64,000 nt of DNA. It comes from Corallococcus sp. EGB (GTDB taxonomy: Bacteria > Myxococcota > Myxococcia > Myxococcales > Myxococcaceae). The translations under genes were made by a program, and so were the position numbers. Location: contig NZ_CP079946.1 in assembly GCF_019968905.1 (NCBI RefSeq), positions 3,720,001 through 3,784,000 of the forward strand, written 5' to 3'. Shown piece by piece: positions 48,053-55,897 of the stretch (position 1 is its first letter; every line of letters begins with the position of its first letter). The notes under the pieces are model-generated. The model was not told where the DNA came from, searched no databases, and saw only the letters and a program-made list of their open reading frames with translations.

Positions 48053-49228
48053 TTACTTCGCGCCCTCGAGCCACGAACCCCAGCGCACGATCCGCGTGCC
48101 GCCCTCGGACTCGCGCTTGCCGCCCGTCACCACGCGCTCGGTGCTGTTGGCGAGCGGCTGGAAGCGCGCCTCGTAGGGCAGACCCGCGAGCCCTGGCGCC
48201 CACGGGTCGGCCGCGTAGGTCTGCGTGAAGACGCGCTCGGTGCCCTCGACGTTCTCCTGGCTCAGCTCGGTGAGCGCGGGCACCTCATGGCCCTCCGCGC
48301 TGAACGTGCCCTTCGTGCCAGAGGCCGCCGCGGCGGGCGGCCAGTCTCCCGCGGCCAGCACCTCCCACGGCATCCCCAGCAGCAGCTCCTCCAGGGGCTC
48401 CGGCTCCGCCTGGGAGAAGTCAGAGCAGGGGACGGTGTTGGACTCGACAGGGGCCTCGGCGCGCAGGAGGTACCCGCGCTCCGCGGTGAAGCACACGCGC
48501 CGCACACCGTGCTCAGGGTCCACGTCCACGTTGCGCTCGTAGTACGCGCCCGGGCCCAGGGGCCGCTCCAGCGCGGGCGCCGGGGCGCTGGCCTCCGCCG
48601 CGCCCTCACGGACCTCCAGCAGCGTCAGCTGCACGCCTCCCGGAACGCGGAAGCCGGCCGACTCCGTGGCCGCTTCAATCAGACCGCGCGTGAGATACAG
48701 CGGGCCCGGCGTGTTGGCGTACACGCGCGTGCGCAGCGGGCCGTCGAAGGAACGCTGGTCGGCGACGTAACGCACGGCCTCCCAGCTCCGTCCCGCCTTG
48801 GACGCAACCTCGGCGGTGGCCTTGCCTCCATACGGCACATCGAGCGGGCGCGTCGTGTCCGAGCGCACCGGGATGAGCAGCTCCCGAGCCAACCGCGCCT
48901 GGGCCAGCGGCCCGCCGCGCTCATCGCTGAAGGCCACGCGCACCCACACCCAGGGTTGCTCCACGGCCACCACTTCCAGCGTCAGCTGCCCCTGGAGCGT
49001 GCGCGCGGCGCCACCCGCGCGAGGCTCCGGCCCCTGCGTCGCGCTGAAGGCGTAGTGGACCCCATCACCCACGCGTGCGCGCGCCCAGCCTTCAGCGGCC
49101 TGGACGGACGCGGTGTCCTGGGCCCGCGTGTCGGAAGGAGTCGGGCCGCTCGACTTCGTGCTCTCGCAGCCGGGGAGGAACGACAGGGCCGCGCCCAACA
49201 GCGCGGCGAACGGAAGGGAAGGGCGCAT
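48053..49228 (-). CDS. Hypothetical lipoprotein
   Basis: About 391 residues from ATG 49228 (MRPSLPFAALLGAALSF; ATG 49234 two codons upstream is equally possible). Signal peptide with lipobox LPGC near residue 21. The mature protein is beta-rich and contains repeated acidic/Pro segments; a SDERGGPLAQARLARE stretch and a conserved end SEGGTRIVRWGSWLEG are visible. No family recognised. Convergent with the RNA-repair gene and divergent from the M57 protease gene. Confidence 0.65.
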   Translation of the reverse strand: MRPSLPFAALLGAALSFLPGCESTKSSGPTPSDTRAQDTASVQAAEGWARARVGDGVHYAFSATQGPEPRAGGAARTLQGQLTLEVVAVEQPWVWVRVAFSDERGGPLAQARLARELLIPVRSDTTRPLDVPYGGKATAEVASKAGRSWEAVRYVADQRSFDGPLRTRVYANTPGPLYLTRGLIEAATESAGFRVPGGVQLTLLEVREGAAEASAPAPALERPLGPGAYYERNVDVDPEHGVRRVCFTAERGYLLRAEAPVESNTVPCSDFSQAEPEPLEELLLGMPWEVLAAGDWPPAAAASGTKGTFSAEGHEVPALTELSQENVEGTERVFTQTYAADPWAPGLAGLPYEARFQPLANSTERVVTGGKRESEGGTRIVRWGSWLEGAK

Positions 49229-49262
49229 GAACATGACGACGCGATACCCCGGGAACGGATTC

Positions 49263-49474
49263 ACTCCCAGCTCTCACGAGATATGCATGTATTCCATGGA
49301 TTGTGGGAGTAAATGCGACCCAGGGGTGAGTGACTGATGATTAGACACCCCTGCCCTAAAATCAGTGAGTTCCCGGGTGCCAAATAAAAACCTTGTCACA
49401 ACAGGGACTTGTGACTCTGCCCGTTACGACCCGTTACGCTCGGATTCTTGGAAGCTGGAGTGTGAGCACTCCAG
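49263..49474. promoter_or_regulatory. Palindrome-rich divergent regulatory spacer
   Basis: The spacer of about 380 bp upstream of the M57 gene holds several inverted repeats: ACTCCCA/TGGGAGT (49263-49269, 49304-49310), CAGGGGTG/CACCCCTG (49321-49328, 49346-49353), GTCACAA-N7-TTGTGAC (49395-49415), and CTGGAGTG/CACTCCAG with a TGAG loop (49455-49474). A 10-bp tandem CCCGTTACGA-CCCGTTACGC lies at 49420-49439. These may be transcription factor sites or parts of an untranslated leader. It is more AT-rich than its surroundings. Confidence 0.5.
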
Positions 49475-49607
49475 GCAATTCAACAAAAGCGGGTTATTCC
49501 CTCTGAGGGCCGACTGGCCCGGCAGTTGCTCAGTGGGTGGGCAAGCTGACCGCGGCTGACGGCAAGTCAGGCGGCAGCGGATCTCCCCCGAACCCGAGGA
49601 ACGACTC

Positions 49608-50378
49608 ATGTTCAAGAAGGCGGCAGTCCTCGTCGTGAGCTGTGGTGCGCTGCTGGCTGGCTGCGGTAACGACGTGGAGAGCGAGAACCAGGAAATCGTT
49701 TCGAACCTGATCGAGGCCGGCTTCCCCGCGGACGACATCATGGTCGCGGACGGTCGGGTGTACGTGGGCCGTGACGCGCACGTGACGCTGGAGGCCTCGC
49801 GCGAGATGCTCCAGACCGGCAAGGAGACCCAGGAGCAGTACCGCACGACGAACCTGGTCTCCACGTCCGTGACGAAGATCTGCATCAACCCGACGTCCAC
49901 GTTCAACAGCTACAGCCGTCTGAGCCAGGGCCTGGACCTGGCCATCCAGAACTACAACCAGCTCGGTCTGACCTTCACGCTGGCGCGTGGCCCCACCACG
50001 GGCTGCAGCGCCAACATCACCGCGCAGACCTCCGGTGACACGGGCGGCTCCTCGGGCTTCCCGTCGGGCGGCAAGCCCTACGGCACCATCAACATCGGCA
50101 CCCCGCTGCAGAGCTACAGCGTGGACGTGAACGAGCACGTCATCACGCACGAGATCGGCCACACCATCGGCTTCCGCCACTCGGACTACTACAACCGCTC
50201 CATCAGCTGCGGCGGCTCCGCCACCAACGAGGGCACGGCGGGCGTGGGTGCCATCCTCATCAGCGGCACGCCGAGCACCGCGACGGTGGGCGGCTCCATC
50301 ATGAACTCCTGCTTCCGCTCGACGGAGACGGGCGAGTGGACCAGCTCCGACATCACGGCGCTGAACGCCATCTACTAA
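49608..50378 (+). CDS. M57-type secreted metalloprotease (HEIGH family) lipoprotein
   Basis: 256 residues, starting MFKKAAVLVVSCGALLAGCG, a lipoprotein signal with lipobox LAGC. The zinc site HEIGHTIGFRH has H181, E182, H185 and H191, the signature of the dual-action HEIGH metallopeptidases (M57). GAGGAA lies upstream. Such proteases are abundant in myxobacteria and presumably act on prey proteins or in fruiting-body remodelling; neither is shown here. Only 3 bp separate it from the trypsin-like gene. Confidence 0.82.
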   Translation: MFKKAAVLVVSCGALLAGCGNDVESENQEIVSNLIEAGFPADDIMVADGRVYVGRDAHVTLEASREMLQTGKETQEQYRTTNLVSTSVTKICINPTSTFNSYSRLSQGLDLAIQNYNQLGLTFTLARGPTTGCSANITAQTSGDTGGSSGFPSGGKPYGTINIGTPLQSYSVDVNEHVITHEIGHTIGFRHSDYYNRSISCGGSATNEGTAGVGAILISGTPSTATVGGSIMNSCFRSTETGEWTSSDITALNAIY

Positions 50379-50381
50379 GTC

Positions 50382-51185
50382 ATGCCGTCGCGACCCCTTG
50401 AGTCCTTCATGAGTCCGAGGGGTCGCCTCCTCGCGGGCGCCTTCATCCTCCTGGGCCTTGCGGCCTGTGGAAAGGGGGAGGTGCCCGCGGAGGATTCTCA
50501 TCCGGCGATTTGTGAGGATGCCGCGGCGTCGCGCGTGCGCCCGCCACCGGAGGTGCGCGGCCTGACGCAGTGTGGCCCCACCGCTGACTTCACTCCCATC
50601 AACAGCTACCAGGGCGAGTTCGCGGACGTCGCGCAGACGGTCGAGGACGCGGTCGTCCTGATTGACGGGCGCTGCACCGGCACGCTGATTGAGGCGAGCG
50701 CAGGCCCCGTGGTGATCACGGCGGGCCACTGCGTCGGGCTCGGTGACCGGCCGCTCGTCGTCTTCAACTTCGAAGAGAACGCGGACGGCGACCCGCTCAT
50801 CACCGAGGGCACGGTCATCGAGCAGTCGCTCGAACCCGACTACGCGCTCCTTCAGCTGGACGTGCTGCCCCAGGTGACGCCGGTCCTGCTGACCACCGCG
50901 CCCACCGACCGGCTGGCCATCATCCAGCACCCGCGTGGAAAGCCCAAGGTCATCGCCGAAGGCAAGTACCTGGATGCATGCAACTCGCAGTTCTATTACG
51001 CGGACCTGGACACCCTGGTGGGGAGCTCCGGCGCGGGCGTGCTCAACCGGCAGGGACACCTGCTGGGCGTCCACACGGACGGCGACTGCGACGAGAAGGG
51101 CCACGGCGCCAACCGGGGTTGGACGACGGAAGCCATTGTCGCGGCGTCTCCGTACCTGGTGGACGCGGACATCGTCGCGCGCTGA
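50382..51185 (+). CDS. Trypsin-like serine protease lipoprotein
   Basis: 267 residues with a lipobox LAAC in LLGLAACGKG. Trypsin-fold motifs: catalytic His in ITAGHCVGLG, Asp in DYALLQLDVL, Ser in VGSSGAGVLN (GSSG in place of GDSGG). Start is ATG 50382 or ATG 50409 (MSPRGRLLAG); the second fits a standard lipoprotein signal. It immediately follows the M57 gene and both may be secreted together. Confidence 0.75.
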   Translation: MPSRPLESFMSPRGRLLAGAFILLGLAACGKGEVPAEDSHPAICEDAAASRVRPPPEVRGLTQCGPTADFTPINSYQGEFADVAQTVEDAVVLIDGRCTGTLIEASAGPVVITAGHCVGLGDRPLVVFNFEENADGDPLITEGTVIEQSLEPDYALLQLDVLPQVTPVLLTTAPTDRLAIIQHPRGKPKVIAEGKYLDACNSQFYYADLDTLVGSSGAGVLNRQGHLLGVHTDGDCDEKGHGANRGWTTEAIVAASPYLVDADIVAR

Positions 51186-51209
51186 AGCCGTACCCGAGGG
51201 AAGACGACC

Positions 51210-51400
51210 ATGTGCAAGAGAGCGGCGGTGGTCGCCGTGGGCTGGGGTGCCTTGCTGTCCGGCTGCGGGACCGACCTGGAGGCGGGCGTGCGGGCCCTCC
51301 TCATCCCCGGCAGCCCTCCATGGCCTCCGTGAACGGCTCCATCTTCAATGCCTGTCTCCCGCCGAAGCCGACCGCTGCTGAGGGCTCTCAGTCCGCCGAC
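51210..51400 (+). pseudogene. Remnant of an M57 gene copy, internal deletion plus frameshift
   Basis: ATG 51210 opens MCKRAAVVAVGWGALLSGCG, clearly related to MFKKAAVLVVSCGALLAGCG of the M57 gene at 49608. After about 24 residues the reading jumps to a stretch like the parental C-terminal part (AGVRALLIPGSPP against AGVGAILISGTPS), then hits TGA 51330-51332. In the +1 frame, SVNGSIFNACL (about 51316-51352) matches VGGSIMNSCF. About 186 codons, including HEIGH, are gone. Confidence 0.7.
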
Positions 51401-52020
51401 GCCGCGCGCTTCGGCGTGAGCTGGGCTTCGAGCGTCCGCGCCCAGTGTGCCAGGACCTTGCGGCGTCGCGCCGTGTCGTCATGGAGCAGGTTCGCCAGCG
51501 CCAGGCCGCGCAGCAGGTCCAGCGTCGCGCGCACGGCGTCGCGGACATCCCGGTCGCGCTCATCGAGCCCCAACAGCCCGACGGTGAGCCGGTGCACCTC
51601 CCGGCCCACGTGTGTCTCCAGCGGCATCAGCATGGCCTTCAACTCCTCATCGGCCACGGCCGCGACCCAGAGGTGCGTCGCCGCGGTGAAGAGCGGGCCG
51701 GCGTAGACGTCGTGGAGCAGGTTCAACAGCGGCTCGACGCGTCGCCGGCTCTCCGGCAACCCGTTCGCGCGCCGCACCAGCTCTTCAATCTGCTGGTTGA
51801 AGACGTGCTCCACCGCGGCCGCCACCAGGGCCGCGCGCGTCGGGAAGTGGTGCTGGCAGGCGCCGCGTGACACGCCCGCTCGCTCGGCGATGGCGCCCAT
51901 GGTGGCCCCCGCCCAGCCCTTCTCCACGAGCACCTCGATGGCGGCCGTCATCAGCTTCTGCCGCGTCACCCGGCTGCGCTCCTGCTCCTGCCGTGTCGTT
52001 CCGCCCGCCGTGCCGCTCAT
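51388..52020 (-). CDS. TetR family transcriptional regulator (AtuR-like)
   Basis: 210 residues from ATG 52020. The N-terminal HTH is typical: TRQKLMTAAIEVLVEKGWAG and AGVSRGACQHHFPTRAALVA (about residues 19-65). The C-terminal ligand domain is helical and unassigned. It is divergently transcribed from the acyl-CoA operon; a perfect 20-bp palindrome lies between them. By family and location it probably represses the operon and itself and is released by an acyl-CoA intermediate. Confidence 0.85.
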   Translation of the reverse strand: MSGTAGGTTRQEQERSRVTRQKLMTAAIEVLVEKGWAGATMGAIAERAGVSRGACQHHFPTRAALVAAAVEHVFNQQIEELVRRANGLPESRRRVEPLLNLLHDVYAGPLFTAATHLWVAAVADEELKAMLMPLETHVGREVHRLTVGLLGLDERDRDVRDAVRATLDLLRGLALANLLHDDTARRRKVLAHWARTLEAQLTPKRAASAD

Positions 52021-52048
52021 GGAGCCACACTGGAGCGACGGGAAGAAA

Positions 52049-52068
52049 AAAGCAATCGTGATTGCTTT
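52049..52068. promoter_or_regulatory. Palindromic operator, likely TetR binding site
   Basis: AAAGCAATC-GT-GATTGCTTT, perfect 9-bp arms around a 2-bp centre. It lies 28 bp before the tetR start and 48 bp before the AtuA gene start, in the 96-bp spacer, which fits simultaneous control of both. AT-rich flanks (AAAA / CTTT) add to the symmetry. Confidence 0.7.
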
Positions 52069-52116
52069 CTTTGAGGGTGGGGTACAGACTCGCCGCTCCC
52101 TGGCTGAGGAGGTGCG

Positions 52117-53811
52117 ATGGACGGGCGTTCGCTGCGCATCGGCAATGCATCCGGCTTCTACGGCGACCGCTTCTCCGCGTTCCGGGAGATGCTGGAGGGC
52201 GGTCCGCTGGATGTCCTCACCGGCGACTACCTGGCGGAGCTGACCATGCTCATCCTGGGGCGTGACCGGCTGAAGAACCCGTCGGGCGGCTATGCGCGGA
52301 CGTTCCTGCGCCAACTGGAGGAGACGCTCGGCCTCGCGCTGGAGCGCAAGGTCCGCATCGTCGCGAACGCCGGAGGCCTCAACCCGGAGGGGCTCGCGAA
52401 CGACCTGCGCGCGCTGGCCACGAAGCTCGGGCTGCGCGTGAACGTCGCGCACGTCGAGGGTGATGACCTGGTCGCCCGCGCGGACGAGCTCGGCTTCGGC
52501 GAGCCGCTCACGGCGAACGCGTACCTCGGGGGTTGGGGCATCGCGGCGTGCCTCGACGCGGGGGCGGACATCGTCGTCACCGGACGCGTGACGGACGCGT
52601 CGCTCGTCGTCGGTCCCGCGGCCTCCCACTTCGGCTGGAAGCGCGACGACTGGGACCGCCTCGCGGGCGCCATGGCCGCGGGTCATGTCCTCGAGTGCGG
52701 TGCCCAGGCGACCGGTGGCAACTTCGCGCGCTTCAGCGAAATCAACCTGCGCCGGCCCGGCTTCCCACTCGCGGAGGTCTTCGCGGACGGCTCCAGCATC
52801 ATCACCAAGCATCCGGGCACCGGGGGCGCCGTCACCGTCGACACGGTGAAGGCCCAGCTCGTCTATGAGATTGGTGGCGCCCGGTATGCCGGCCCCGACG
52901 CGACGGCGCGCTTCGACACCATCGTGGTCGAGGACGCGGGCCCCGACCGGGTGCGCCTGTCAGGCGTGCGCGGTGAGCCGCCACCTCCGGACGTGAAGGT
53001 GTGCCTGAACCGGCTCGGCGGCTTCCGCAACGAAGCCCACTTCATGCTCGTCGGCCTGGACATCGAGCAGAAGGCCGCGCTCGTCCGGGCGCAGCTCGAT
53101 GCGACGCTCAAGCCCCGGCCGGCCGAGGTCCTCTACACGCTCTCGCGCACCGACCACGAGGACGCTCCGAGCGAGGAGCAGGCCACGGCGACGCTGCGGG
53201 TCTCCGTGAAGGATGCCGACGCGAAGGCCGTTGGCCGTCCCTTCAGCGGCGCCGTGGTGGAGCTGGCCCTGTCCAGCTACCCCGGCTTCTTCCTGCCGTC
53301 GCTGCCCGGTGACGGCTCGCCCTATGGCGTCTACACCCCAGCGTACGTGGACGCGCGGAAGGTGCCGCATGTCGCGGTGCTCTGGGACGGACGGCGCATC
53401 AACGTGGCTCCCACGGAGCAGACGCAGGCGTTGGAGGCGCTCTCCGCGCCATCACTGCCCGCGCCGCTTCCGGCCGGGCCCACCCGGCGCGTGCCGCTCG
53501 GTCAGGTGGCCCTGGCTCGCAGCGGCGACAAGGGCGGGGACGCGAACATCGGCGTCTGGGTTCGCACCGATGAGGCGTGGCGCTGGCTCGTGCATGCGCT
53601 CACGGAGGAGCAGCTGCGCACGCTGCTTCCGGAGACGCGTGAGCTCAAGATCCAGCGGCACGTCCTTCCGAACCTGCGCGCCCTGAACTTCGTCGTCGAG
53701 GGATTGCTCGGCGAAGGCGTCTCGTCATCCACCCGCTTCGACCCGCAGGCCAAGGCGCTCGGCGAGTGGCTGCGCTCGCGCCACGTCGACGTCCCGGCAT
53801 CCCTTCTCTAG
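52117..53811 (+). CDS. atuA: AtuA-type acyclic terpene utilisation protein (DUF1446)
   Basis: 564 residues, opening LRIGNASGFYGDRFSAFREM after a GAGGAGG site. The DUF1446/AtuA N-terminal domain (about 1-440) contains the conserved RIVANAGGLNPEGLA and TGRVTDASLVVGP segments; a C-terminal ferredoxin-fold domain begins near VALARSGDKGGDANIG (about 466). AtuA is part of the citronellol/geraniol pathway in Pseudomonas; its exact reaction is not well defined. First gene of the operon. Confidence 0.88.
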   Translation: MDGRSLRIGNASGFYGDRFSAFREMLEGGPLDVLTGDYLAELTMLILGRDRLKNPSGGYARTFLRQLEETLGLALERKVRIVANAGGLNPEGLANDLRALATKLGLRVNVAHVEGDDLVARADELGFGEPLTANAYLGGWGIAACLDAGADIVVTGRVTDASLVVGPAASHFGWKRDDWDRLAGAMAAGHVLECGAQATGGNFARFSEINLRRPGFPLAEVFADGSSIITKHPGTGGAVTVDTVKAQLVYEIGGARYAGPDATARFDTIVVEDAGPDRVRLSGVRGEPPPPDVKVCLNRLGGFRNEAHFMLVGLDIEQKAALVRAQLDATLKPRPAEVLYTLSRTDHEDAPSEEQATATLRVSVKDADAKAVGRPFSGAVVELALSSYPGFFLPSLPGDGSPYGVYTPAYVDARKVPHVAVLWDGRRINVAPTEQTQALEALSAPSLPAPLPAGPTRRVPLGQVALARSGDKGGDANIGVWVRTDEAWRWLVHALTEEQLRTLLPETRELKIQRHVLPNLRALNFVVEGLLGEGVSSSTRFDPQAKALGEWLRSRHVDVPASLL

Positions 53812-53835
53812 CGCCTTCGCAAACCGAGGAAGCCC

Positions 53836-55002
53836 ATGCAGCACACCCAGGAACACCGCGCCATCCGCCAGACCGTCCGCAAGTTCGTGGAGCAGGAGCT
53901 GAACCCGCACGTCGACGCGTGGGAGGCCGCGGAGATCTTCCCGGCGCGGGAGGTCTTCAAGAAGCTGGGCGAGCTCGGCCTGCTTGGCATCACCAAGCCC
54001 ACGGAGTTCGGCGGGCTGGGGCTGGACGCGTCGTTCTCCGTCGCCTTCGCTGAGGAGCTGGGCCACTGCACCTGCGGCGCGCTGCCCATGGCCATCGGCG
54101 TCGTGACGGACATGGCGACGCCCGCGCTCGCCCGCTTCGGCAGCGACGAGCTGCGGCGGGAGTTCCTGGCGCCCACGCTCGCGGGCGAGCGCGTCTGCTC
54201 CATCGCGGTGAGTGAGCCCGGCGCCGGCTCGGACGTGGCGAGCGTCACGACCACGGCGCGCCGGGACGGCGACGACTACGTCATCGACGGCAGCAAGATG
54301 TGGATCACCAATGGCATGCAGGCGGATTGGATCTGCCTGCTCGCCAACACGGGTGACGGGCCCGCGCACGCGAACAAGTCGCTCATCATCGTGCCCATGG
54401 ACAGCCCCGGCATCACCCGGTCGAAGATCCGCAAGCTGGGCATGTGGGCGTCCGACACGGCGCAGCTCTTCTTCGACGGCGTGCGCGTCCCCACGCGCTT
54501 CCGCGTCGGTGACGAGGGGCGCGGCTTCGCCATGCAGATGCAGCAGTTCCAGGAGGAGCGGCTGTTCGTGTCGGCGAGCACGCTGGTCACCTTCGACCGG
54601 CTCATCGCGCAGACGGCCGAGTACACGCGGCAGCGCAAGGCCTTCGGCCAGTCCATCCTCGACAACCAGAGCGTGCACTTCCGGCTGGCGGAGCTGCAGA
54701 CGGAGGTGGAGGCGCTCCGGGCGCTCATCTACCGGACCGTTTCCATGTACGTGGAGGACAAGGACGACCCGGAGGTCGTGAAGCTCGCCTCGATGTGCAA
54801 GCTCAAGTCGGGCCGGCTCGCCCGGGAGCTGGTGGACGGCTGCCTCCAGTACTGGGGCGGCATGGGCTTCACCTGGGACAACCCCGCCGCTCGCGCGTAC
54901 CGCGACCTGCGCCTGGGCTCCATCGGGGGCGGCGCCGACGAGGTGATGCTCGGAATCATCAGCAAGGCCATGGGAACGCTGCCCCGCAAGGCGCGCGGCT
55001 GA
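53836..55002 (+). CDS. Acyl-CoA dehydrogenase (AtuD-like, citronellyl-CoA dehydrogenase candidate)
   Basis: 388 residues, FAD enzyme introducing a 2,3 double bond in an acyl-CoA. Signatures: CSIAVSEPGAGSDVASV (flavin and substrate contacts), TNGMQADW, QRKAFGQSILDNQSVHF, and GGGADEVML at the C-terminus, with E369 the likely catalytic base. In the atu pathway AtuD oxidises citronellyl-CoA; this gene takes that position. Other branched-chain acyl-CoA substrates are possible. GAGGA site before ATG 53836. Confidence 0.85.
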   Translation: MQHTQEHRAIRQTVRKFVEQELNPHVDAWEAAEIFPAREVFKKLGELGLLGITKPTEFGGLGLDASFSVAFAEELGHCTCGALPMAIGVVTDMATPALARFGSDELRREFLAPTLAGERVCSIAVSEPGAGSDVASVTTTARRDGDDYVIDGSKMWITNGMQADWICLLANTGDGPAHANKSLIIVPMDSPGITRSKIRKLGMWASDTAQLFFDGVRVPTRFRVGDEGRGFAMQMQQFQEERLFVSASTLVTFDRLIAQTAEYTRQRKAFGQSILDNQSVHFRLAELQTEVEALRALIYRTVSMYVEDKDDPEVVKLASMCKLKSGRLARELVDGCLQYWGGMGFTWDNPAARAYRDLRLGSIGGGADEVMLGIISKAMGTLPRKARG

Positions 55003-55017
55003 GAGGAACACAACGAC

Positions 55018-55896
55018 ATGGGATACCGTTCAGTCTTCGCCAAGGACGCCTTCGCGGGCCGCACCATCATCGTCACCGGCGCCGGGAGCGGCATCGGGCG
55101 GTGCACCGCGCATGAGCTCGCGTCGCTCGGCGCGCACGTCGTCCTCGTCGGCCGCAAGCCGGAGAAGCTCGCGAAGGTCGCCGGGGAGCTGGCCGCGGAG
55201 GGCCATGCGTCCACGCAGCACGCGGTGGACATCCGCGACGAGGCCGGGGTGCGCGACATGGTCGCCGCCGTCGTCCAGGCGCGCGGGCGCATCCATGGGC
55301 TCGTGAACAACGCCGGCGGCCAGTTCCCGTCGCCGCTGTCGCAGATCTCCAAGAAGGGCTTCGAGGCGGTCGTCGCCACGAACCTCACCGGCGGCTTCCT
55401 GGTCGCGCGCGAGGTGTTCAACCAGTCGATGAGCGACCACGGCGGCGCCATCGTGAACATGCTCGCGGATGCGTGGAACGGCATGCCGGGCATGGGGCAC
55501 TCGGGCGCGGCGCGCGCCGGCATGTTCAACCTGACGCAGACGGCAGCCGTCGAGTGGGCCTCCTCCGGCGTCCGCGTGAACGCCGTGGCGCCGGGCTGGG
55601 TCGCCTCCAGCGGCCTGGACACCTACGAGGACCCCTTCGTCCGCGAGATGATCCCCATCCTGCGCAAGCAGGTGCCCCTCCACCGGCTGGCCACCGAGGC
55701 GGAGGTGAGCGGCGCCATCGTGTTCCTGCTCTCTGACGTGGCGGCGTTCATCACCGGCGAGGTCATCCGCATCGACGGGGGGGCGTCCTGCAACACGAAG
55801 GCATTCCCCCTGGACGAGCACTCGAAGTCGAAGCCCTACGACGGGTTCCACCTCGCGGCGCCGCCCGCCATCCTCGACGGCCCGAAGGAGAAGTGA
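55018..55896 (+). CDS. SDR family oxidoreductase (AtuB/AtuG-like)
   Basis: 292 residues with NAD(P) motif TGAGSGIG (near 20) and NNAGG. The usual YxxxK is replaced by a GHSGAARAGM segment, as in peroxisomal trans-2-enoyl-CoA and 2,4-dienoyl-CoA reductases, so the enzyme probably acts on an enoyl- or dienoyl-CoA rather than an alcohol. In Pseudomonas the atu cluster has two such SDRs (AtuB, AtuG) and only one is seen here. A C-terminal 25-residue tail (LDEHSKSKPYDGF) extends the fold. Confidence 0.75.
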   Translation: MGYRSVFAKDAFAGRTIIVTGAGSGIGRCTAHELASLGAHVVLVGRKPEKLAKVAGELAAEGHASTQHAVDIRDEAGVRDMVAAVVQARGRIHGLVNNAGGQFPSPLSQISKKGFEAVVATNLTGGFLVAREVFNQSMSDHGGAIVNMLADAWNGMPGMGHSGAARAGMFNLTQTAAVEWASSGVRVNAVAPGWVASSGLDTYEDPFVREMIPILRKQVPLHRLATEAEVSGAIVFLLSDVAAFITGEVIRIDGGASCNTKAFPLDEHSKSKPYDGFHLAAPPAILDGPKEK

Positions 55897-55897
55897 C

